Shown: in pieces, positions 56,605 to 63,112 of the stretch | How positions within the stretch are numbered: position 1 is the first letter of the stretch | Layout: every line of letters starts with the position of its first letter | IMG/VR virus record: IMGVR_UViG_3300033233_000009 | Coordinates: 1 to 64,000 of that record | Strand: one strand, 5' to 3' | Length of the DNA stretch: 64,000 nucleotides | Origin: a virus | Notes under the pieces: model-generated | Seen by the model: only the letters and a program-made list of their open reading frames with translations | Told to the model about the DNA's origin: nothing | Databases searched by the model: none | Made by a program: the position numbers and the translations under genes

Positions 56605-57276
56605 ATGTCATACGATCGCGTGAACCCGACCTACTACCAGACGTTCCAGCAGGACACGCCCTTCCACGCCGGATCGGAGGGCTGGACGAGGTCGCCCTGG
56701 CCGACCTGGGGCGACAACCCGAACCTCGCGGGTCGGCGCACGCTCGCGACCGACGGGCTCGGTGGCTGCGGGTGCGCGGGAGCGTCCGGGCTCGGCACCG
56801 TCCTGGCAATCTCGGGGCTCGGCACCGTCGCGGTGACCAAGCCGGCGCCGTACTCCGCGCCCGCTCGGGCGACCATGGGCAACCCGGCGTCGGAGAACTG
56901 CGTCGCGAAGGGCGGCACGGTCCAGGTCGTCGAGACGCCAGCGGGGCAGAGCGGGATCTGCGTGTTGCCGAACGGCACCCGGTGCGAGGAGTGGGCGCTG
57001 TTCCGCGGCCAGTGCGGCCCGGCGGCGGCGAGCATGTTCCCTCCCATCCCCGAGCAGCCTGCCTGGAAGAAGGCGCTCAGCATGGCGGCGGGGGCCGCCT
57101 GCGCCTACCACGGCTTCAAGCGGAACGAGTCGGCAGGCTGGGCGGTCGCGTGGGCCGCGTTCGGCAGCACGATCCCCCTTCTGGCGCTCCCCATTGCGCT
57201 CGCGCAGGGCTTCGGGAAGCCGGCGCGGAAGCCCGCGATGGCAGCGAACAGGCGGCGCGGTCGCGCCCGGCGCTGA
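56605..57276 (+). CDS. Membrane protein with DUF333 domain
   Basis: 223 residues. Residues 90-140 (NPASENCVAKGGTVQVVETP, GQSGICVLPNGTRCEEWALF, RGQC) match DUF333, a small Cys-containing domain usually found in secreted bacterial proteins. The N-terminus is Tyr/Gly-rich with GLGT repeats. Hydrophobic helices follow (about 155-205), then a tail ending AANRRRGRARR. Three conserved Cys suggest disulfides outside the cytoplasm. Confidence 0.8.
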   Translation: MSYDRVNPTYYQTFQQDTPFHAGSEGWTRSPWPTWGDNPNLAGRRTLATDGLGGCGCAGASGLGTVLAISGLGTVAVTKPAPYSAPARATMGNPASENCVAKGGTVQVVETPAGQSGICVLPNGTRCEEWALFRGQCGPAAASMFPPIPEQPAWKKALSMAAGAACAYHGFKRNESAGWAVAWAAFGSTIPLLALPIALAQGFGKPARKPAMAANRRRGRARR

Positions 57277-57290
57277 GCCCGACCGGAAAC

Positions 57291-57320
57291 TTGCCGGCCC
57301 CCGACCGGGGGGCGTAGCCT
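57291..57320 (+). promoter_or_regulatory. Late-type promoter overlapping a hairpin
   Basis: ACCGGAAACTTGCCGG: TTGCCG (57291-57296), 18 bp, TAGCCT (57315-57320); ATG 6 nt later. The spacer is itself a hairpin (GCCCCC, GACC, GGGGGG; 57297-57312), so terminator and promoter are superimposed. Confidence 0.68.
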
Positions 57321-57326
57321 CGGGGC

Positions 57327-58490
57327 ATGGACTACTACCGCGTCGGCTACGCACAGTCCCCGCTCGTTCCCATGGGGATGGGCTCCTCGCCCGACGGCCT
57401 CGGCGCGTACTTCCAGACGACGTACCAGCAGCCGATCCGCGCGGTGCACGGCGGCACGAGCACGGTGGCGGCCTACCAGCCGATCGATGGGCTCGGCGCG
57501 TACTTCGCGACGACGTACCAGCAGCCGATCCGTCCGGCGCAAGGCGGCGCGAGCATCATCGCGGACTACAAGCCGATCGACGGGCTCGGGGAGCTGACGC
57601 CCGCCCAGCGCAGCGCAGTCGCCTGGGCCTCGCTCCTCGGCTTCGTCGGGTGGGGCAGCGGGCTCCTGGCGCGGGGCCCCGTCTACGCCCGCAAGCGCGG
57701 CCCGTGGGTACCGCTGGCCGGCGCGGCGGCCGGCGTGGCGGTGGGCTACGCGATCGGCACGCGGCGGGCTACCGCCCCGCCTGCGCCCACGGCTGGCCTT
57801 GGCGCGTGCCTCCCGTGCATGGCAGCGGCCGCGGGCCTCGGTGCGGATGCGGTGCCGGCGGCGACGCCCTCCGCACTCAGCAAGCCATGGGTCAAGGTCG
57901 CGCTCGGTGTCGGCGCCGTCACGCTCGCCTGGTACACCGTGCCGGCGTTCCGCAAGCTGTGGGGTCCCGGTGGCGCGCTCGCGAAGAACAAGCGGCACCG
58001 GCGGAACGCGCACACGGGCGGACCCGACGATCACGTTTACGCGCCAAGCGGGATGCGTGGCTGGGATGCCTGCGCGAGGTGCGGTTACGCCCGCGGACAG
58101 CACCTCACTGCTGCCGAGCTAAAGCGACTCCGCTCGCTCACGCCGAACCGCCGCCGCAGGCACCGGAAGAACGCGAAGTGGTCGGGCAAGGCGAAGCGGA
58201 GCCTGCCGGACACCAGCTTCCTCTACGTTGCGCCCGGCGGCCACGCGCGCATCGAGGGCGGCAAGAAGGTCACCATCCCGCGGAGCCTGCGGAAGTTCCC
58301 GTACCGCACGGCGGCGGGCAACATCGACCTGCCGCACCTGCGGAACGCCATCGCGCGCATCCCGCAGTCGAACCTGCCGGAGAGCCAGCGCACGCTGCTC
58401 CAGGCGAAGGCCCGCGCCATCCTCGCCGAGCACGGCGGGTACAAGCGCGCGCGCAAGGCGGCGGGCGGCGTGCTCCGACAGGCGGCGTGA
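57327..58490 (+). CDS. Multidomain membrane protein with GLGAYF repeats
   Basis: 387 residues from leaderless ATG. Two DGLGAYF(Q/A)TTYQQPIR units (24-72) and a third DGLGEL precede two hydrophobic regions (about 95-140 and 190-210). Basic linkers (NKRHRRNAHTGG, TPNRRRRHRKNAKW) flank a small Cys module (CARCGYARG). Residues about 295-375 (SFLYVAPGG, RSLRKFPYRTAAGNIDLPHLR, NAIARIPQS) match a C-terminal domain seen in phage prohead-protease-associated proteins. Confidence 0.8.
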   Translation: MDYYRVGYAQSPLVPMGMGSSPDGLGAYFQTTYQQPIRAVHGGTSTVAAYQPIDGLGAYFATTYQQPIRPAQGGASIIADYKPIDGLGELTPAQRSAVAWASLLGFVGWGSGLLARGPVYARKRGPWVPLAGAAAGVAVGYAIGTRRATAPPAPTAGLGACLPCMAAAAGLGADAVPAATPSALSKPWVKVALGVGAVTLAWYTVPAFRKLWGPGGALAKNKRHRRNAHTGGPDDHVYAPSGMRGWDACARCGYARGQHLTAAELKRLRSLTPNRRRRHRKNAKWSGKAKRSLPDTSFLYVAPGGHARIEGGKKVTIPRSLRKFPYRTAAGNIDLPHLRNAIARIPQSNLPESQRTLLQAKARAILAEHGGYKRARKAAGGVLRQAA

Positions 58491-58552
58491 TGGCCAGGAG
58501 ACGCCCGAAGCCCGAGAGGCCCGACTCGGATCAAACGCTGGCCAAGGCGTAA
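58490..58552 (+). CDS. Possible 20-residue peptide
   Basis: ATG overlaps the previous stop (TGATG); product MARRRPKPERPDSDQTLAKA. It ends at TAA just before the next GTG. It could simply be a coupling sequence. Confidence 0.25.
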   Translation: MARRRPKPERPDSDQTLAKA

Positions 58553-59359
58553 GTGTCCTACGCCGCCGCCCTGCCGCTCGCCCGCTCCCAGCGCCGCCCG
58601 CTCGGGGCTGGCGCAGGCGTAGGCGAGTTCTACCTCCGGCAGTGGCCGATCATGGTGGCGCCGCGGGTGCGGGCGTACCGGCTCGCGCGCGCGATGGCCG
58701 GCTCGCTCGGAGCGACGGTACTGGGCGGCACACGGATCCCCGACAAGCTGACGCCGCTGACGCCGGAGCAGGCCGCGCAGGCGCTGGCGACGGCGTACCA
58801 GCGCGTGACGGGCAAGGTGGCCGACCAGCGGGTGCTCGGGCTCCTGATCGGGCAGACCGCGCTCGAAACCGGCAACTGGAAGTCGCTGCACAACTACGGG
58901 TTCGGAAACGTCAAGGCCACGGCGAGCGACCCGTACTACGCCGGCTTCCGGTGCTGGGAAGTGGTGAACGGCGAGAAGGTCTGGTACGAAGCCGACCACC
59001 CGGCGTGTCAGTTCGCGGCGCACCTCACCGCGGCCGACGGCGCGGAGCACTATGTACGAATCCTTCAGCGCCGTCCCCACTGGTGGGCGGGCCTGGAGTC
59101 GCGCACGGTACCAGGGTTCGTCGCGGGGCTCACGACGCGCCCCGCCTACTTCACGGCCGACCCGGGCACGTACGAGCGGGTGCTCTCCGAGCGGATGGGG
59201 CAGTACGCCGACCAGGCCGTGAAGTACGCCGGGCAGGCGGTGGAGTTCGCGGGCAAGCACAAGGTCGCGGTGGGAGGCACGGTCGTGGGCGTGTTCGCCC
59301 TCACGTTCGGATCCTGGTATCTCTACAACGCGATGACCAGCAAGCGGAAGGCGGCCTGA
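58553..59359 (+). CDS. Glucosaminidase-like lysozyme with C-terminal membrane anchor
   Basis: 268 residues from GTG at 58553. The catalytic region (about 70-200) has the lysozyme-like pattern LGLLIGQTALETGNWKSLHN, with Glu105 as probable acid, followed by YGFGNVKATASDPYYAGFRCW. It would cleave the glycan backbone of peptidoglycan. A C-terminal transmembrane segment (VAVGGTVVGVFALTFGSWYLY) and KRKAA anchor it, unlike soluble phage endolysins; this fits a particle-borne enzyme for entry. Confidence 0.8.
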   Translation: MSYAAALPLARSQRRPLGAGAGVGEFYLRQWPIMVAPRVRAYRLARAMAGSLGATVLGGTRIPDKLTPLTPEQAAQALATAYQRVTGKVADQRVLGLLIGQTALETGNWKSLHNYGFGNVKATASDPYYAGFRCWEVVNGEKVWYEADHPACQFAAHLTAADGAEHYVRILQRRPHWWAGLESRTVPGFVAGLTTRPAYFTADPGTYERVLSERMGQYADQAVKYAGQAVEFAGKHKVAVGGTVVGVFALTFGSWYLYNAMTSKRKAA

Positions 59360-59361
59360 CC

Positions 59362-59457
59362 ATGGCCAAGGCATTGAGTAAGGCGGCACGCGAGGTCGCG
59401 GCCGAGACACTCTGGACGAGGCAATCAAAATGCTGGCGCGTGCGCGAGGCGCTATGA
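59362..59457 (+). CDS. Possible 31-residue peptide
   Basis: ATG 3 bp after the previous stop; product begins MAKALSKAAREVAAETLW. Helical and basic. Support is only position and length. Confidence 0.3.
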   Translation: MAKALSKAAREVAAETLWTRQSKCWRVREAL

Positions 59458-59484
59458 TGCACGCTCGCAGGAGACTGCGCTGAC

Positions 59485-60078
59485 GTGAAGCTCGACCCGA
59501 CCATCATCCTGCTCGGTGTCGGTGGCGCGCTCGTCGGCTACGGCGTCTACCACGCACTCGCGAAGCGCGGCACCGTGCCGGCGCCGCCGTGGGTCCAGCC
59601 GGATGGGAAGCCGGAAGTGACCGGGCCACCGCCGCCTGGCCTGCTGAAGTCCGAGCCGCTGATCCAGCAACTGCTCCCGAGCCTCCAGCCGATGGCGCGC
59701 GAGACGCTCCAGCGCGCGTTCAACATCGGCATCCCGCTCGTGGTGACGCAGGGCTACCGCAGCCCGGCGACGCAGGCGGCGCTCTACGCGCAGGGACGCA
59801 CCGCGCCGGGCGCGGTCGTGACCAACGCGCCGCCGGGGTGGTCGTGGCACGAGTACCGGCGCGCGTTCGACGTGGCCGTGCTGGACGCCCGCGGGAACCC
59901 GACCTGGCCAAACGACGTGGCGCTGTGGAGCCGCATCGGGCAGTGCGGGAAGGAGGCCGGCCTGGAGTGGGGAGGGGACTGGACGGGCATCATCGACCGG
60001 CCGCACTTCCAGCACACGGGCGGGATGACCATGGCGCAGGCCCGCGCGGGGCAGAGCCCCGCGTCGCTGGTGGCGTGA
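59485..60078 (+). CDS. M15-family D-Ala-D-Ala/L-Ala-D-Glu peptidase, membrane-anchored
   Basis: 197 residues from GTG at 59485. An N-terminal transmembrane segment (IILLGVGGALVGYGVYHAL, 7-25) leads by a Pro-rich linker to an M15/VanY-like zinc peptidase: TQGYRSPATQAALYAQGR, His122 and Asp129 in WHEYRRAFDVAV, His174 in DRPHFQH. It cuts peptide cross-bridges of the cell wall. With the glucosaminidase just upstream it forms a wall-opening pair. Confidence 0.88.
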   Translation: MKLDPTIILLGVGGALVGYGVYHALAKRGTVPAPPWVQPDGKPEVTGPPPPGLLKSEPLIQQLLPSLQPMARETLQRAFNIGIPLVVTQGYRSPATQAALYAQGRTAPGAVVTNAPPGWSWHEYRRAFDVAVLDARGNPTWPNDVALWSRIGQCGKEAGLEWGGDWTGIIDRPHFQHTGGMTMAQARAGQSPASLVA

Positions 60079-60102
60079 GCGCTGGACGGCGGCTGCCGCG
60101 GA

Positions 60103-60117
60103 GGGGCCAGAGGCCCC
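60103..60117 (+). terminator. Short G+C-rich hairpin
   Basis: GGGGCC (60103-60108), loop AGA, GGCCCC (60112-60117), followed by TT that begins the next -35. Terminator and promoter abut. Confidence 0.55.
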
Positions 60118-60147
60118 TTGACCGGGGCGTGGCGGCGGTGCTACCAC
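60118..60147 (+). promoter_or_regulatory. Promoter
   Basis: TTGACC (60118-60123), 18 bp, TACCAC (60142-60147); ATG after 8 nt. Confidence 0.6.
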
Positions 60148-60155
60148 TGGCGCCA

Positions 60156-60755
60156 ATGGCAGACGACGACGTGCCGGCCAAGCCGGCGGCTTCCGAGCGC
60201 ATCCAGGCCCCCATGATCTTCGTGAAGGGCGGGACCACGACCGCCGCGCACGACGCCATGATGGCGAAGCAGCGCGCCGACACGGACCAGCGCCGCGCGA
60301 TTCAGGATGCGAAGTACGCTGCCACGCAGCGCGACCCCCTCGGGGCACGGATGCACAGCATGAAGCTCGGCGGGCAGGACGACCCGAAGATCGTGCTCGC
60401 GGTCAAGCACCCGAAGGACACGCTGTTCCTTGACTGGATCGTGTGCGAGATCATCCAGCACGGGCCCGACGAGCTGGTGCTCAACATGGCGTGTCCGAAG
60501 TGCCACGCGAAGAACCCTGGCCACGAACCGGACTTCAAGATCCATCAGAGCAACCGGAAGTGGTGGCTCGACCCGAACCCCCCGAAGTGGATGCGGGAGG
60601 TGGGGGCGGATCGGATCTGGCTGAACCCGCGGGACCAGAGCACGGTCGTGGTGGCGGGCAGCGTCACTACCGAGGACTGGATCCGGTGCCCCGGGCTCGG
60701 CTGCACATGGGTGTTCAAGATCGACGACTCGGTGGTTCACACCCGGGGGCCCTGA
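60156..60755 (+). CDS. Hypothetical protein with zinc ribbon
   Basis: 199 residues from ATG at 60156. Residues 110-190 contain CPKCHAKNPGH and, about 60 residues on, CPGLGC, likely one zinc site. Strand-rich flanks (DELVLNMACPKC, STVVVAGSVTTEDWIRC) support a folded domain. The N-terminal half is helical and Lys/Arg-rich. The stop overlaps the next ATG. Confidence 0.77.
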   Translation: MADDDVPAKPAASERIQAPMIFVKGGTTTAAHDAMMAKQRADTDQRRAIQDAKYAATQRDPLGARMHSMKLGGQDDPKIVLAVKHPKDTLFLDWIVCEIIQHGPDELVLNMACPKCHAKNPGHEPDFKIHQSNRKWWLDPNPPKWMREVGADRIWLNPRDQSTVVVAGSVTTEDWIRCPGLGCTWVFKIDDSVVHTRGP

Positions 60756-61135
60756 TGGCGGGCATCTTCGACCACGAGACCGAGCAGGCCACCGACGCGG
60801 CCGCGCAGGAAGCTGACAGCCAATCGGCGGACCTGATCCAGCAGGCGGTGCAGACGATGCAGGCCGTGCAGGCGAGCCTGCCGCGCGATCAGGGCATGGG
60901 CGTGTTCGCGTACGGCGCCCCGAGTGCGCCGGGCTGGCCGGCTGCGCCCCAGCCGTTCGTGCCGGCCACCCCCGTGCAGCCGATCCCAGTCCCATCGCTC
61001 TGGATGGACCCGCCGCCGCCGCACGCCGATGCGGAGTTCGCGGCGCTGGGCAAGATCCTGGACGCCCTGGCTGGCCTTCCGCCCGAGGCGCAGAAGCGGC
61101 TCGTGCGCTACCTCGCGTCGAGGTACGAGCCGTGA
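60755..61135 (+). CDS. Hypothetical small helical protein
   Basis: 126 residues. An acidic and Gln-rich helical start (DLIQQAVQTMQAVQ) is followed by a Pro-rich middle (FVPATPVQPIPVPSLWMDPPPP) and a helical end (GKILDALAGLPPEAQKRLVRYLA). The ATG overlaps the preceding stop (TGATG). No family recognised. Confidence 0.75.
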   Translation: MAGIFDHETEQATDAAAQEADSQSADLIQQAVQTMQAVQASLPRDQGMGVFAYGAPSAPGWPAAPQPFVPATPVQPIPVPSLWMDPPPPHADAEFAALGKILDALAGLPPEAQKRLVRYLASRYEP

Positions 61136-61147
61136 CGGCTTGTGCTA

Positions 61148-61162
61148 CCTTGCTCTGCAAGG
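61148..61162 (+). terminator. Small hairpin
   Basis: CCTTGC, loop TCT, GCAAGG, just after the end of the previous gene. Possible terminator without U-run. Confidence 0.4.
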
Positions 61163-61259
61163 CGTGGCGGCTCAATGGGTCCCCCCCCTCCTGTTGCCTG
61201 TCGCGCCCAGCCTGTCCGTCGGGGAACCCCTGGCGGGCAGGCGCTTTGGGGGGAAGACG

Positions 61260-61502
61260 GTGAGCGCGCGGGAGCCGCCTGCGTGGCTGGAGGCGCTGGA
61301 CACCGTGTTCTTCGGCATCGACTGGGCGGTGCTACTCGCGACGGTGGCCTTCGTGGTGCACGCGCTCGGCTGGAAGTCGCTGCCGGTCGTGTTCCTGCCG
61401 CTGTTCTGCGCGTACTCGGTGGGCAAGCGGCTTGCGACCGACAAGTGGATGCGGGCGATGGACGCGAAGGTCGCCGAGCTGAAGAAGCGGGAGGAGCGGT
61501 GA
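61260..61502 (+). CDS. Small membrane protein
   Basis: 80 residues from GTG at 61260 (GGGGGGAAG upstream). Two adjacent hydrophobic stretches (WAVLLATVAFVVHALGW and LPVVFLPLFCAYSVG) form a hairpin, followed by a charged helix (MDAKVAELKKREER). A holin-like topology is possible but not shown. The stop overlaps the next GTG. Confidence 0.65.
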   Translation: MSAREPPAWLEALDTVFFGIDWAVLLATVAFVVHALGWKSLPVVFLPLFCAYSVGKRLATDKWMRAMDAKVAELKKREER

Positions 61503-61738
61503 TTGCGCGCAAGCGCAAGAAGGCGCCGCGAGCGCGCCTCGTGGTGAAGACGCCGGTGCGGTTCCGGGTGCACGCGATCATCAGCGAGAAGGTCGAGCAG
61601 GGTGTGCGCTACGGGTACAGCCGCGCGCACAAGCACACGAACACGCCGAACGCGGAGGCGTTCACCGAAGCCATCGAGCAGGCCGTCATGGACGCGCTGT
61701 CGGAGGTGATCGACTTCGAGCCGGAGTTCGACGAGTGA
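61499..61738 (+). CDS. Small basic protein
   Basis: 79 residues from GTG at 61499 with GGGAGGA upstream. A basic start (IARKRKKAPRARLVV) and an alternating strand (FRVHAIISEKVEQGVRYGYSRAHKH) precede an amphipathic helix (AFTEAIEQAVMDALSEVI). No family recognised. Confidence 0.7.
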   Translation: MIARKRKKAPRARLVVKTPVRFRVHAIISEKVEQGVRYGYSRAHKHTNTPNAEAFTEAIEQAVMDALSEVIDFEPEFDE

Positions 61739-61759
61739 AGACATCCGCGCGGCAGGCCC

Positions 61760-61788
61760 TTGCGTGCCCACCGAGCAGGTGTTATAGC
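61760..61788 (+). promoter_or_regulatory. Promoter of XRE regulator
   Basis: TTGCGT (61760-61765), 17 bp, TATAGC (61783-61788); ATG 9 nt later. The -10 is the best match to a general bacterial -10 in the window. Confidence 0.62.
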
Positions 61789-61797
61789 GTCTGTACG

Positions 61798-62004
61798 ATG
61801 AAACAACGGTGGACGGCCGCGCGCGTACAGGCGGCCCGGAAGCGCCTGGCGCTGACGCAGGAGCAGTTTGCAGGGCTGCTCGGGGTCACGTTCGCGACGG
61901 TCAATCGCTGGGAAGCCGGCCACTCCTCGCCGAGGGGGCTGTCCGTGCGGGCGCTGGATGCGCTGGCGATGCCGGGCGACGCCGGCAGCGGGAAGGGGCG
62001 GTAG
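61798..62004 (+). CDS. XRE-type helix-turn-helix regulator
   Basis: 68 residues from ATG at 61798. Residues 6-58 form an HTH_3 domain: VQAARKRLALTQEQFAGLLGVTFATVNRWEAGHSSP. LTQEQFAGLLGVTFATVNRWE holds the recognition helix. No ligand domain. It stands between the structural module and the genes leading to the TnpB/Cas12-like protein, and could control either. Confidence 0.88.
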   Translation: MKQRWTAARVQAARKRLALTQEQFAGLLGVTFATVNRWEAGHSSPRGLSVRALDALAMPGDAGSGKGR

Positions 62005-62055
62005 GGGCAGTGCGGGCGACCCACGAGGCCGTGCAAGGGGCGCCGCCGAACTGAC

Positions 62056-62442
62056 ATGACGGACTTCGGAGGCATGGGCGGCGTGCAGGGCGGCCGACCG
62101 CGGAACCCGGACGACCCGTTCGAGGCGGCGGTGGAGCGGGCGCTCGGCGAGCGGCTGCGCAAGGAACATGTCGGAGTGCCGCGCCTCGGCTGGTACGAGG
62201 GCAGGGCCATCGGCAATCGCCTGTGGGGCTCGCTCGCGAACGTGGACTGGACGCACGAGAACGGCGACACGGCGAGCTACTCGTTGCGGGCGGCCGGCGA
62301 CCTGATCGCGGCCATCGTCGGCGAGGGCGACTACATGACCTACTACTGCTCCGCGGAGCACGGCGTCATCGACGAGGAGATCGCCGATGCGATGGCGCGC
62401 GAGGGCTGGACGGCGAGCGTGATGGAGGCGGAGGGAACATGA
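62056..62442 (+). CDS. Hypothetical protein
   Basis: 128 residues. A Gly-rich start is followed by a mixed domain (GWYEGRAIGNRLWGSLANVDW, ASYSLRAAGDLIAAIVGEGDYM, DEEIADAMAREGWTASVME). Its stop overlaps the next ATG. No family recognised. Confidence 0.72.
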   Translation: MTDFGGMGGVQGGRPRNPDDPFEAAVERALGERLRKEHVGVPRLGWYEGRAIGNRLWGSLANVDWTHENGDTASYSLRAAGDLIAAIVGEGDYMTYYCSAEHGVIDEEIADAMAREGWTASVMEAEGT

Positions 62443-62720
62443 GCGTCACGACGATCACTGGGCTGTTGCTCGCTGCCGCGTGGGGTTGGTTGGGCTACCG
62501 CCACGGGCGACGGAGCGGCATCCGGGCCGAGCGGCTGCGCGTGCTCTACGGCATGGACGTCGCCTTGAACCTCCTGTCGAGCCCGGCGCTCCACTACCTG
62601 AACGGCTGGATTCGCGGGGACATCGACGAGGACTATCTCCGCGCCGGGGTCCGCGACTACGCGAAGCGGAAGCAGGAGAAGCACGAGGCGGAGCGCAAGC
62701 AGTGGAGGGGGCCACTATGA
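62439..62720 (+). CDS. N-terminally anchored small protein
   Basis: 93 residues. A hydrophobic segment (TTITGLLLAAAWGWLGY, 4-20) is followed by HGRRSG and a soluble helical part (DVALNLLSSPALHYLNGW), with a basic end. The stop overlaps the next start. Confidence 0.75.
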   Translation: MSVTTITGLLLAAAWGWLGYRHGRRSGIRAERLRVLYGMDVALNLLSSPALHYLNGWIRGDIDEDYLRAGVRDYAKRKQEKHEAERKQWRGPL

Positions 62721-63112
62721 GCCCGACTGCTGCCGCTGAGGCCGCGGAGCTACGCGCCGCCGAGCTAGCGCTCGGGAACCTGCCCGAGCGAGCGCTCACG
62801 CTGCTGTACCGCTCGCTCGTGCAGAACCGCCACCTGAGCCCGCTGGAGCACCCGGCCCGGCCGATGACCGAGTGGGAGCTGGACGCCTTCCGTCAGGTCG
62901 AGGCGGAGTTCTTCACGCCGGACGGCACGCGCACGCTGCGCGTTGCCCCGGCCTTCGTGGACGCGGTGAACGCCGGGAACGTCCCTGTGCGACTGACGGG
63001 CACGCCTCGGGATGTCTACTACTGCGGAAATTACAACGGCTGGGTCCAGCTACGGAAGCTGATCCCCGGCGAAGCGGTGTACGTGGACACGGAAAGAAAG
63101 GATCGAACATGA
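62717..63112 (+). CDS. Hypothetical protein upstream of TnpB/Cas12-like gene
   Basis: 131 residues from ATG at 62717. A helical first half (LRAAELALGNLPERALTLLYRSLV) is followed by a beta-rich end (RDVYYCGNYNGWVQLRKLIPG). Its stop overlaps the ATG of the TnpB/Cas12-like gene as ATGA, so the two are made together. No family recognised. Confidence 0.75.
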   Translation: MSPTAAAEAAELRAAELALGNLPERALTLLYRSLVQNRHLSPLEHPARPMTEWELDAFRQVEAEFFTPDGTRTLRVAPAFVDAVNAGNVPVRLTGTPRDVYYCGNYNGWVQLRKLIPGEAVYVDTERKDRT

